Source of the DNA: an uncultured Methylococcaceae bacterium
Lineage (GTDB): Bacteria > Pseudomonadota > Gammaproteobacteria > Methylococcales > Methylococcaceae
Length of the DNA: 39,366 nt
Direction: 5' to 3'
Assembly: GCA_903911305.1 (NCBI GenBank)
Contig: CAIWDB010000227.1
Span: 1-39,366 of the forward strand
Each line of letters starts with the position of its first letter. Position 1 is the stretch's first letter. The translations under genes were made by a program, and so were the position numbers. The notes beneath the pieces are model-generated. The model saw nothing but the letters and a program-made list of their open reading frames with translations. It was not told where the DNA came from and made no database searches. This document shows, piece after piece, positions 16,801-24,592 of the stretch.

Positions 16801-17211
16801 ATGATCATCCAAACGCAATTGGTTGAAGCCGTGTTGAGCGATTATCCCGAGACCCAAGCCATTTATCTATTTGGCTCATGGGGGACGGAAGACGAATGGC
16901 CGACAAGCGATGTGGATATGGCGGTATTGCTGCCTCCGCCACAGGCTAAGACGGTGGATTTTTGGGCGTGGAATGCGCTGGCGATGCGCTTGGAGAGCCT
17001 TGTCCATAAGTCGGTTGATTTGTTGAATGTGCGCCGGGTTTCCACTGTCTTCCAAAAAGAAGTCATCATGGCAGACCGGCGTATTTTCTGTGCGGATGAA
17101 GTCGCGGCAGATGAATTTGAGATGCTGACCTTATCGTTTTATCAAAAGCTGAATCAAGAACGGGCGGAGGTATTGGCTGAGGGCTTGCGTAGCGGACGGT
17201 TCCATCAATGA
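16801..17211 (+). CDS. mntA: MntA-like nucleotidyltransferase antitoxin
   Basis: This is a 136-residue minimal nucleotidyltransferase. The catalytic motif is FGSWG (G25, S26) followed by SDVDM (S36, D37, D39). The third acidic residue probably lies in KSVDLLNV. MntA-type antitoxins neutralise HepT RNases by adding AMP to a tyrosine in the toxin. The gene overlaps hepT by 4 nt (ATGA), the usual arrangement of the type VII toxin-antitoxin pair. The usual G-S-x-(A/R)-R-G loop is altered to GSWGTEDEW, so activity may differ. GAGGTGAAT gives a ribosome site. Confidence 0.85.
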   Translation: MIIQTQLVEAVLSDYPETQAIYLFGSWGTEDEWPTSDVDMAVLLPPPQAKTVDFWAWNALAMRLESLVHKSVDLLNVRRVSTVFQKEVIMADRRIFCADEVAADEFEMLTLSFYQKLNQERAEVLAEGLRSGRFHQ

Positions 17212-17624
17212 TTAACGAGACTATCCTCAACAAAAAGATCGGCATTGAGCGTTGCATTGTTCAAGTTGAGAAATATTATGCTTTGCCAAGTGAAACCCCT
17301 TTTCATGAAAATTATCTGATTCAAGATGCCATTTTGTTGAATTTGCAACGTATCGGCGAAATGACGATTGACATTGCCAATTACCTCATCAAAAAGAAAA
17401 AGCTTGGTTTGCCACAAGACAGCGCCAATGCGTTTGAGTTATTGCAACGTGGTGGATTGATTTCTGAGGCATTGATGAACACGATGAAGGGGATGGTGGG
17501 GTTTCGCAATATTGTGGTGCATGAATATCAGAAATTGGATTTGAAGATTGTGGTGAATGTAATCGAACACCATCTCTACGAGCCGTTGGAGTTTGCCAAT
17601 CTTGCCTTGCGTATCTTGGAGTAA
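17208..17624 (+). CDS. hepT: HepT-like HEPN RNase toxin
   Basis: This 138-residue all-helical HEPN protein has the catalytic signature R100-N-x-x-x-H105-x-Y107 (FRNIVVHEYQKL), which is the R-x4-H-x-Y motif; Y107 is the residue adenylylated by MntA in characterised pairs. An upstream helix, LIQDAILLNLQRIGEMTIDI, matches the family. Toxins of this type cleave RNA or tRNA as dimers. The pair looks intact although the restriction genes around it are decayed, as expected for an addiction module. Confidence 0.88.
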   Translation: MINETILNKKIGIERCIVQVEKYYALPSETPFHENYLIQDAILLNLQRIGEMTIDIANYLIKKKKLGLPQDSANAFELLQRGGLISEALMNTMKGMVGFRNIVVHEYQKLDLKIVVNVIEHHLYEPLEFANLALRILE

Positions 17625-17627
17625 ACC

Positions 17628-17832
17628 ATGGCTTTGCACAAAGATTTCCCGTCCGACCCTCAAGTAATTTTAAACCCGGCTATCCGTTGATTTCCAGCGG
17701 ATGAAACCTTGCGGGAAACCAGCTTGGATAAGCTGATGCCGCCACTCGTCCCGATGTTGCGTAAGTAAGTGAATAGGTGGGATATGCCAAAGCCACGGAA
17801 ACCAGCCGTAGTTTGTTGAAAAAGATAAACTC
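17628..17832 (+). pseudogene. 5' remnant of a type III-like restriction helicase gene
   Basis: ATG 17628 starts MALHKDFPSDPQVILNPAIR, then TGA at 17688-17690 where relatives have Trp. The same frame continues FPADETLRETSLDKLMPPLV and MLRK, then TAA at 17766. After a frameshift, VGYAKATETSRSLLKK appears (about 17777-17832). This matches my recollection of the N-terminus of large DEAD-box restriction endonuclease (Res) subunits (the BPTD_3080 type), usually 900 residues or more. Everything beyond about 65 codons is missing. It starts 3 nt after hepT, so the ancestral order was probably mod, mntA, hepT, res. Confidence 0.7.
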
Positions 17833-17930
17833 TAACCTGATTGGCAAGTTGTTACAGCCAAGACTTATTTTGATTTTTTTGGGCTTTTGCCCTTAAGCTT
17901 GGCATACCAAGCATTCCATTTGGCCTAGCT

Positions 17931-18013
17931 TAACTGATGTTACGCACGGACGCAGCAGTTGCTTATTTTCTGGCGAAACGGGAGCGTCAAAGTCCGCTGC
18001 GTGACATCAGTTA
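17931..18013. repeat. MITE-like inverted repeat
   Basis: TAACTGATGTTACGCA (17931-17946) and its inverse complement at 17998-18013 match at 15 of 16 positions, flanked by AGCT/AGCT. The interior of about 51 nt is non-coding. A small GCTTGG-CATA-CCAAGC hairpin lies just before it (17897-17912). It follows the truncated helicase gene and may mark the deletion boundary. The rest of 17833-18063 holds nothing else I recognise. Confidence 0.65.
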
Positions 18014-18063
18014 GCTAAATAATCGTGACTTTAAGCTAGGAATGTTCGATTTTTTACCCATCT

Positions 18064-19698
18064 TTACATCGCATTAGGCATTTTCAATATAATGAGCCTG
18101 GGTTTTTTTTCTACGGTTTTAGGGGGGTTCTTAGCCTTTTCCTGATCAATCCAATCCAATGGTTTATCTGCTTCGACTTTTACTGGCTTGGTGGTTTCAG
18201 TCTTTGCCGTTTCAGGCTTGGGGGCGGTTTTGGCTGGTTCCGCTGCGACCGGTTGGACTGTCGTTTGTTTCACAGGTTTGACGGGTTCGGCCTTGTCGGT
18301 TTTTTTCGCTACTGGGTTAGCGCTTGGTTTCGGTGGGACATAGTCCTTATCGGGCTTCACAATCTCGCTTTTGGTGTCGAAATCCTCCAATAGCGCATTT
18401 TGAGCTTTGCGGGCAGCTTGTTCTTGCGTAAACGGTCCGCCCATGACTTGATAGCGGTTGTTCTGGACGACGGTATAGGCCGGAATTCGCGGCCCAAGGT
18501 GATTCAATTGGGCAACCAGTTTTTTCGCCCTGTAGGCATCCTCCGTTTGGTCGGTACGGACAAACCAGCCGGCTTTGCCTATTTCTGCCTTTTCGGGTTG
18601 GCCTAGCAGTTGGGTGGGTCGCTCCAGTTGTGGGGCAGAGGCAATGATTTCCTTCAAGCTAGGGGTGTTGACAAAGATAGGGGTCGGAATTCCCCTCTGC
18701 TTTTTTAATGTCTCCTCGACTTTAGGCCAATCAATTTTCTGCTGCAATTGTTTTTCCATGCCATGCAGTTTGTCTATTAAGTTTTTTTTCTCAGCGTCAG
18801 CGTCAACTTCCTCGTAAGGCTCATGAACTTCCAAATATAGCCCCCCATTGAGCCAGCCAATGACATAAGGCTGGTTGACGATTTGTACCGGGGTATTGGC
18901 GGGTATCGCTTTAAAGGCCAGTTCGATATCCTCAGGATAGAGGCGTATGCAGCCATTACTAGCGCGTAGCCCAATGCTAAAAGGTTTGTTGGTGCCGTGG
19001 ATAAGGTAGCTTGCCTTGCTCAAATAAAGCGCATAATCACCTAGGGGGTTGTCTGGGCCAGGCGGGACGACAGACGGCAATGGGTCGCCTTGTTCTGCGT
19101 GGGTTTTGCGAATGGATTCCGGCACATACCATGTCGGGTGCTGCATTTTGCGTACCACTGCCATTGCCCCTAATGGGCTTGAGCGACCTTCGCGACCTAT
19201 GCCGACGGGCCACGTGGATAGCGCGGTTTGTTTGCCTGGTTTGAAATAGAATAACCGCATGGTCGCTAGGTTGATGACCACGCCTTCATGCTTGGCTTCG
19301 GGCATGACGAACTGCAAAGGCAGGACGACGCGGGTTCCAGTTTGCGGAACCCATAAATCCACACCGGGGTTGGCTTCTACGATATGTTGATAACCCAAGC
19401 CAAAATGGCGGGCAATGTCCAGTAAGGTGTCTCCTTCACGTAGTTGGACGATTGCCAATTTTCCAATCAGGCTATCCTTGCCATTGAATTGAAAATTATG
19501 CTTTTCCAAATTATCAGTGACAGTTGCCTTGGGCTGTCCGATTTCGGTCTCTTCGGGTTGTGGGACTTCCCAAGATTCTAGCGGGGTATCAGGATAATAA
19601 GGTCTGGCATTATTAAAGTCAGCGCAACTCGTCAACAAGCCGGTCAACGACAAACTTATAATCAGTCTGCCCAATTTATGCAAAGAAATTTGGATCAT
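18064..19698 (-). CDS. LysM-YkuD-SPOR L,D-transpeptidase lipoprotein
   Basis: This is a 544-residue envelope protein. Order: lipoprotein signal with LLTSC (C25), LysM domain about 81-130 (REGDTLLDIARHFGLGYQHI), YkuD catalytic domain about 136-275 with H234 in YLIHGTNKPFSIG and nucleophile C250 in RASNGCIRLYPED, and a coiled linker 300-330. A SPOR-like repeat follows at about 377-450 (GWFVRTDQTEDAYRAKKL, YQVMGGPFTQEQAARKA), then a long Pro/Lys/Thr-rich tail. The enzyme should remodel or cross-link peptidoglycan; SPOR domains bind denuded glycan at division sites. Adding SPOR to a LysM-LDT is less usual. The ATG overlaps the upstream Sel1 gene by 4 nt. Confidence 0.88.
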   Translation of the reverse strand: MIQISLHKLGRLIISLSLTGLLTSCADFNNARPYYPDTPLESWEVPQPEETEIGQPKATVTDNLEKHNFQFNGKDSLIGKLAIVQLREGDTLLDIARHFGLGYQHIVEANPGVDLWVPQTGTRVVLPLQFVMPEAKHEGVVINLATMRLFYFKPGKQTALSTWPVGIGREGRSSPLGAMAVVRKMQHPTWYVPESIRKTHAEQGDPLPSVVPPGPDNPLGDYALYLSKASYLIHGTNKPFSIGLRASNGCIRLYPEDIELAFKAIPANTPVQIVNQPYVIGWLNGGLYLEVHEPYEEVDADAEKKNLIDKLHGMEKQLQQKIDWPKVEETLKKQRGIPTPIFVNTPSLKEIIASAPQLERPTQLLGQPEKAEIGKAGWFVRTDQTEDAYRAKKLVAQLNHLGPRIPAYTVVQNNRYQVMGGPFTQEQAARKAQNALLEDFDTKSEIVKPDKDYVPPKPSANPVAKKTDKAEPVKPVKQTTVQPVAAEPAKTAPKPETAKTETTKPVKVEADKPLDWIDQEKAKNPPKTVEKKPRLIILKMPNAM

Positions 19699-20543
19699 GG
19701 CAATGGTTTTGTTTTAGTTTGGCTTTTTGTATTTTTTTTCGGAGTGGTCGTTGCCTGTTCCGTGTCGGGCTTTAACATGGGATCATGAGTATGCGTTAAT
19801 TGCTTGCTTTTTTTTTCGATGGGCTTCTGTTGTTCTGCCTTTTTTTTCGTTTTCCGCAAGGTTTCAATAGGCTTGTCACTCGATTCGGCTGCCGGCTCGG
19901 TTGCTGTTTGTCCAGGCGGTGTCCCAAGACCCGCCGTGGCAGCTTCAAAGGCTTTCTGATCTTGTTCGGCCCTCTGCTTGCGGGTTTCACTCATCAAGCG
20001 TAGTGCTTCATCCCTTTCGCCCGGAGTCAGTTCTTCTTCCAAGCTTTTACGTCCTTTGGCGGCTTCTTTATTGCCTTGTTCCTCAGCCATTGTGTACCAA
20101 TAAAACGCCAAGGCCAAGTTTTTAGCCACGCCATCACCTGCGGCATAGAGGGAACCTAGGGCCGTTTGAGCACTAGTGTCACCTAGTTGTGCGGCTTTTT
20201 GGAACCAACTAGCCGCTTCCACGGGGTTTTTGTCCACCCCCATCCCATAGTAGTTGATAATTCCCAATTTGGATTGAGCCATACGTTCACCTTGCTCAGC
20301 CGCTTTGAGGTACCAATGCCGGGCTAGGGGATAATTCTGCTCCACTCCCAATCCTTTCATGTAGAGATTGCCCAAATTGACCTGTGCGGCAGGGTTTCCC
20401 TTGTCCGCCAGCGGCTTGAACATTTTCAACGCCGTCGGATAATCCCGGTTAAGCAGTGCAATCAAGCCTGCTTGAAAGTCGGCTAGAGCAGGGATCGGGG
20501 CAAGTAATGCAATGATAAATAAAAAATGTCGCAAAATGTTCAC
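19695..20543 (-). CDS. Secreted Sel1-repeat protein
   Basis: The 282-residue protein has a signal peptide (MNILRHFLFIIALLAPIPALA) and four Sel1/TPR-like repeats at about 30-170, such as AAQVNLGNLYMKGLGVEQNY and AQSKLGIINYYGMGVDKNP. A Lys/Thr-rich disordered tail follows. Sel1 repeats mediate protein-protein contacts, often in envelope assembly. It starts with GTG at 20543, overlapping the oxidoreductase stop by one base, and its own stop overlaps the L,D-transpeptidase start, so translational coupling is likely. Periplasmic scaffolding of the transpeptidase is a reasonable inference. Confidence 0.85.
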   Translation of the reverse strand: MNILRHFLFIIALLAPIPALADFQAGLIALLNRDYPTALKMFKPLADKGNPAAQVNLGNLYMKGLGVEQNYPLARHWYLKAAEQGERMAQSKLGIINYYGMGVDKNPVEAASWFQKAAQLGDTSAQTALGSLYAAGDGVAKNLALAFYWYTMAEEQGNKEAAKGRKSLEEELTPGERDEALRLMSETRKQRAEQDQKAFEAATAGLGTPPGQTATEPAAESSDKPIETLRKTKKKAEQQKPIEKKSKQLTHTHDPMLKPDTEQATTTPKKNTKSQTKTKPLP

Positions 20544-21532
20544 TAAGATGCTGTTGTAAGGATTATTTTACCAATATGCTTGCCGCTTTCCATCAAACGA
20601 TGTGCATTTGCCGCGTCTTTTAATTTGAAAATGGCATGAATTATCGGATTGATCTCACCCGCCTCAAGCTTCGGCCACACCAGTTTCAGCAAGGCTTGGG
20701 CAATGCGGGTTTTTTCCTCCACGCTACGAGGGCGAAGCGTGGAACCGGTCAAACTTAAACGTTTATGCATGATGGTTGCCAGATTGATGTTCGCCTTTGG
20801 GCCATTCATGACACCGATTTGCACGAGTCTGCCATCCATAGCCAAACAGGACAAGTTGCGTTGCAGATAGTCGCCGCCGACCATGTCTAAAATTACGTCT
20901 ACGCCGCGATCTTGGGTCATTGTCATGATTGCAGAGGCAAAGTCCTGTTCGCGATAATTAATCGCATGGGCGTCTAGTGACTCGCAAAATTGGCGTTTTT
21001 CTTCAGTGCCGGCCGTGGTGAAGACCTCACTGCCAAACGCGCGGGCCAATTGTATGGCGGTCACACCTATGCCGCTGGTTCCCCCATGCACTAACAACGT
21101 TTCCCCAGATTGCAATTTTCCCCGTTCAAACAGATTGGTCCAGACCGTGAAGAACGTTTCAGGCAATCCGGCGGCTTGATTCCAATCGAATCCTTTGGGA
21201 ATAGGGAGGCATAAAGGGGCCGCAGCAATGCAATATTCTGCATAACCGCCCCCAGTGACCAATGCGCAAATTTGTTCGCCCAGCAGGGGGGTTAGGACAT
21301 TTTCTCCCAAACCCACTACCGTTCCGGCGATTTCCAATCCCAGAATATCAGACGCACCGGGGGGAGGGGGGTATAAACCCTTACGTTGAAGTATATCGGG
21401 GCGGTTGATTCCAGCGGCTTCAACTTGTACCAAGACTTCGCCCGGACCCGGCTTAGGAACCGACACAAGGATGGGTTTCAGACTGTCTGGATCGCCGAAG
21501 GCTTTAATTTCGATGGCAGTCATTGTGTGCAT
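20543..21532 (-). CDS. NAD(P)H quinone oxidoreductase, MDR superfamily
   Basis: This 329-residue member of the medium-chain dehydrogenase family lacks zinc ligands and resembles QorA/PIG3-type enzymes that reduce quinones with NADPH. It shows VEAAGINRPDILQRKGLYPPP (family hallmark), ILGLEIAGTVVGLG, the nucleotide-binding LLVHGGTSGIGVTAIQLA, and GVDVILDMVGG. The usual start is one of two close ATGs (21532 or 21523); I use 21532, where AAGAG lies upstream. The 53 extra codons before it are not conserved-looking. It is the first gene of a coupled operon with the Sel1 and L,D-transpeptidase genes, with no obvious functional link. Confidence 0.88.
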   Translation of the reverse strand: MHTMTAIEIKAFGDPDSLKPILVSVPKPGPGEVLVQVEAAGINRPDILQRKGLYPPPPGASDILGLEIAGTVVGLGENVLTPLLGEQICALVTGGGYAEYCIAAAPLCLPIPKGFDWNQAAGLPETFFTVWTNLFERGKLQSGETLLVHGGTSGIGVTAIQLARAFGSEVFTTAGTEEKRQFCESLDAHAINYREQDFASAIMTMTQDRGVDVILDMVGGDYLQRNLSCLAMDGRLVQIGVMNGPKANINLATIMHKRLSLTGSTLRPRSVEEKTRIAQALLKLVWPKLEAGEINPIIHAIFKLKDAANAHRLMESGKHIGKIILTTAS

Positions 21533-21738
21533 AAATTGAGACACTCTTAGGCTTTTTTGAATAATAATATACCCGATCTGGGGCAGTGGCACTGAGCGTA
21601 GACACGGCAAACTCTTGTCGGATTTGGAAAACGTTGTCAAGGATGGTCTTCTGAGCAGATGCTCACAACCCTCAATTCTACAACTTACCATTCCCTTGGC
21701 GTAAACTATTGGCTTTAATCACCACAGCTTTTACCGCC

Positions 21739-22527
21739 ATGCTTGAAGCGCTTGCCAAAATCGTCAGAACCGCCGCCCGAGAAGAGCTGCTGCCCTTCTT
21801 TGCCGAAGCCGAACGCCGCTACAAACCGGATGGTGGCATCATTACCGAGGCTGACTTGGCTATGCAGCGCCGAATGACAAGAGAGCTTGCCGTCATAGCG
21901 CCTCAATACCGTCTACTGGGCGAAGAAATGACGGTGGATGAACAAAACGAATTGCTGCAATCCAATGTCGGCGGTTTGTGGTGTCTGGACCCTCTGGATG
22001 GCACTAGTAATTTTGCCAGCGGAATTCCGTTTTTTTCAGTCTCGTTAGGGTTGCTGATAGACCGGAAACCCTATTTAGGTTTGGTGTATGATCCAATCAG
22101 AGACGAATGCTTTACGGCGATCCAAGGTCAGGGCGCTTGCTTAAATGGTAAACCCCTACCGAACGTGCCTACAGGTTTGTCTTTGCGCAAGGTGCTTGCC
22201 GTGGTCGATTTCAAGCGTTTATCGTCTCATTTGGCGGTAGAACTGGTTTCGCGGCCTCCCTACAGTTCGCAACGAAATTTTGGCTCGGTGGCCTTGGAAT
22301 GGTCATGGCTGGCAGCGAGACGTTTTCAAGTGTATCTGCATGGCCAGCAAATGCTATGGGATTATGCCGCCGGGGCTTTGATCCTTTCCGAGGCCGGGGG
22401 GTGCATGGAAAACCTTGACGGTGGGGCTGTTTTTTTGCCGCAGTTGCAACCCAGTTCCGCCGTCGCCGCGTGCGATCCCGGGTTATTTGCCGAATGGAAG
22501 CACTGGCTTGTCAAGCATAAAGCATGA
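21739..22527 (+). CDS. Inositol monophosphatase family phosphatase
   Basis: This 262-residue Mg-dependent phosphatase has metal sites GEE (61-63) and DPLDGTSNF (84-92), then GIPFFSVSLGL, and the C-terminal WDYAAGALILSEAGG with the last metal aspartate. Candidates in this family are inositol-1-phosphatase/SuhB, CysQ (3'-phosphoadenosine phosphatase) and HisN (histidinol-phosphatase). The motifs do not decide between them. Proximity to cysB two genes downstream could hint at CysQ, but the sequence GTSNFASG is not diagnostic. ATG 21739 is preferred; an in-frame TTG lies 10 codons upstream. No strong ribosome site is seen. Confidence 0.82.
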   Translation: MLEALAKIVRTAAREELLPFFAEAERRYKPDGGIITEADLAMQRRMTRELAVIAPQYRLLGEEMTVDEQNELLQSNVGGLWCLDPLDGTSNFASGIPFFSVSLGLLIDRKPYLGLVYDPIRDECFTAIQGQGACLNGKPLPNVPTGLSLRKVLAVVDFKRLSSHLAVELVSRPPYSSQRNFGSVALEWSWLAARRFQVYLHGQQMLWDYAAGALILSEAGGCMENLDGGAVFLPQLQPSSAVAACDPGLFAEWKHWLVKHKA

Positions 22528-22722
22528 ATTATCTGCCTTGACGTTATCCTTTTTTCAGCTTTTTGTTGCATTCATCAGAATGGCTTTTGGAATTATGCCC
22601 CATGTCCATGTAAAATGCCCCATCACAAACCGAATTCCATCAACGCCACCGTCGGTAGCCGATGATGTGCTTGATGTATCGCCCCCTAACTTTGACTGAC
22701 TTGATTGTAGGAAACCATTAAG

Positions 22723-23046
22723 ATGACTTTCGTAGTGACCGAAAATTGCATTAAGTGCAAATTCACTGATTGCGTAGACGTATGCCCTGTGGATTGTTTC
22801 CACGAAGGGCCGAATTTTCTCGTGATTGATCCCGACGAATGCATTGATTGTTCACTTTGCGAGCCTGAATGCCCGGCCCATGCGATTTATTCTGAAGATG
22901 AAGTGCCGCCTGCCCAAAGTAACTTCATCGAACTCAACAAGGAACTCTCCAAAATATGGCCGGTGCTGACTGAGGTCAAGAAACCCTCTGACGATGCAGA
23001 GGAATGGAAGGATAAACCAGAAAAATTGCAATATCTGGAAAGATGA
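22723..23046 (+). CDS. fdxA: Seven-iron ferredoxin FdxA
   Basis: This 107-residue ferredoxin is of the Azotobacter FdI type. It begins [21 protein letters not shown], where C-x6-C-x3-C-P ligates a 3Fe-4S cluster. [20 protein letters not shown] follows, the C-x2-C-x2-C-x3-CP motif for 4Fe-4S. The C-terminal extension with [14 protein letters not shown] is normal for the type. It is a soluble low-potential electron carrier; the partner is unknown. AGGAAACC precedes the ATG. It overlaps cysB by 4 nt (ATGA). Confidence 0.94.
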   Translation: MTFVVTENCIKCKFTDCVDVCPVDCFHEGPNFLVIDPDECIDCSLCEPECPAHAIYSEDEVPPAQSNFIELNKELSKIWPVLTEVKKPSDDAEEWKDKPEKLQYLER

Positions 23047-24017
23047 AGTTACAGCAACTGCGCTATATTTGGGAAATTGCACAACACGAGTTGAACGTCT
23101 CCGCCACGGCGGATAGTTTGTACACATCCCAGCCCGGTATCAGCAAACAAGTCAGGATGTTGGAATCCGAGTTGGGGTTGTTGATCTTTGCCCGAAACGG
23201 CAAACACCTAACCGAAATTACGGAGGCTGGAAAGCAAATTATTGCCATCGCCGGGGAAATTCTTGGCAAAGCCAAAGATATTAGGAATATTGCCCAAGAT
23301 CACAAGGACAATAAAGCGGGTACTATCGCCATCGCCACCACACATACCCAGGCTCGTTATGCCTTGCCACCGGTGGTGCGTGAATTTATGCGGCAATACC
23401 CCCGTGTCACATTAAACATTAATCAAGGCACCCCGACGCAAATTGCAGAGTTGGCCTCACACGGCTTGGTCGACATGGCCATTGCGACTGAGACGGTGGA
23501 TCATTTTGAAAATCTGGTTCTGTTGCCTTGCTATGAATGGAACCGCTGCATACTGGTTCCCAAAGACCACCCATTGGCGGGCTTGGCCGATATCAGCCTT
23601 CAGGAAGTTGCCTTATATCCGATTGTGACCTACGTCTTCGGATTTACCGGACGATCTCAATTGGATAGGGCTTTTGAAAAGCTTGGTTTACATCCACAAG
23701 TGGTGTTGACGGCAGTTGACGCCGATGTCATCAAAACCTATGTCAGGCTTGGGCTTGGCGTTGGCATTGTGGCGAGAATGGCTTACGACCCTGTCATTGA
23801 CAGCGATTTGATCCCGATTGACGCGGAACATTTATTCGGGCGCAGCGTTACCAAAATTTGCCTACGGCGTGATATGTTCATCCGCAGCTTCATCTATGAT
23901 TTTGTCCGCATGTTTGCCCCGCATCTCACCCAAGACATCATCCAGCAAGCCCTAGCGCTTAGGGAAAGGCATGAGGTTGAAGCACTGTTCAAGTCCATTC
24001 CTTTGCCGGTCAGATGA
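23043..24017 (+). CDS. cysB: LysR-type regulator CysB
   Basis: CysB is a 324-residue LysR regulator activating sulfur-assimilation genes in response to N-acetylserine. The N-terminus is [20 protein letters not shown], as in known CysB proteins. The helix-turn-helix lies at about 18-40 ([18 protein letters not shown]). The effector domain shows [15 protein letters not shown] and [22 protein letters not shown], with the family's THTQARYxLP block. It ends with [12 protein letters not shown]. Translation is probably coupled to fdxA, an uncommon arrangement that may link ferredoxin to sulfite reduction. Confidence 0.94.
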   Translation: MKLQQLRYIWEIAQHELNVSATADSLYTSQPGISKQVRMLESELGLLIFARNGKHLTEITEAGKQIIAIAGEILGKAKDIRNIAQDHKDNKAGTIAIATTHTQARYALPPVVREFMRQYPRVTLNINQGTPTQIAELASHGLVDMAIATETVDHFENLVLLPCYEWNRCILVPKDHPLAGLADISLQEVALYPIVTYVFGFTGRSQLDRAFEKLGLHPQVVLTAVDADVIKTYVRLGLGVGIVARMAYDPVIDSDLIPIDAEHLFGRSVTKICLRRDMFIRSFIYDFVRMFAPHLTQDIIQQALALRERHEVEALFKSIPLPVR

Positions 24018-24032
24018 ACGTGTAAAGCATGA

Positions 24033-24067
24033 GCGTCAGTCGGTTTAATCCTGACGGGCCTTTTAAG
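24033..24067 (+). terminator. Probable terminator after cysB
   Basis: A stem GCGTCAG (24033-24039) pairs with CTGACGGGC (24051-24059) with a bulge and an 11-nt loop, followed by CTTTT. It lies 16 nt past the cysB stop. Confidence 0.5.
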
Positions 24068-24078
24068 ATTCAATTGGT

Positions 24079-24246
24079 CTATTGATCAAGTAGATAGCTT
24101 CCCGCAAACAGAAGCACTGACAATAGGACTGCTGGAAAATGCAAGCCGAATCCAAAACCAAATATAATTGCCACGAAAAGTGACAAACTTATTATAAAGC
24201 TTCTGTTTGATAGGATATTTATGAGATTTTCTCGCACCAGCTTCAT
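24079..24246 (-). CDS. Small two-segment membrane protein, hypothetical
   Basis: It encodes 55 residues from ATG 24246: a charged start MKLVRENLINILSNRS, then two hydrophobic stretches, FIISLSLFVAIIFGFGFGLH and FPAVLLSVLLFAGSYLL, ending DQ. A GAGAGAC purine run lies directly upstream. Positive charges before the first segment suit a cytoplasmic N-terminus and a hairpin in the inner membrane. No family is recognised, and it may be a chance ORF in an AT-rich spacer. Confidence 0.4.
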   Translation of the reverse strand: MKLVRENLINILSNRSFIISLSLFVAIIFGFGFGLHFPAVLLSVLLFAGSYLLDQ

Positions 24247-24267
24247 GTCTCTCTTAACGCTAGTCAA

Positions 24268-24592
24268 CTAATTAATTCGCTTGCCTGACAACCATGGTGA
24301 TTGACAGGGTGAAGTTATCGACAGTTTTGATGTAGTGACTGACTCTGGCTTGGTTTGGCCAAGAGCGGCATTAGTGTCTTGAAAATTAGTCGTTTCGTCA
24401 AGAGTTTATCAAAAATACCATGAATATCAATATTCTATCATCAGAGTGCGTTAGGTGAGTGCAACATGGTAGGCGCTCGACAACCCTCAATTTGACAAAA
24501 TGAGAATTGATGTAAATTAGCAGTATTGAGAAGACTTGACTGATTTTAAGTTTATAATCTTGACCCTCTTGCTTTCAATTGTGATTTAAAAC
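24268..24592. other. Intergenic region upstream of rnd with candidate -10 box
   Basis: About 325 bases carry no gene I can support. TATAAT at 24553-24558, 35 nt before rnd, is a good -10 match. The nearest TTGACT (24536-24541) is only 11 nt away and TTGAGA (24526-24531) is 21 nt away, so the -35 is poor and an activator may be needed. Confidence 0.35.
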
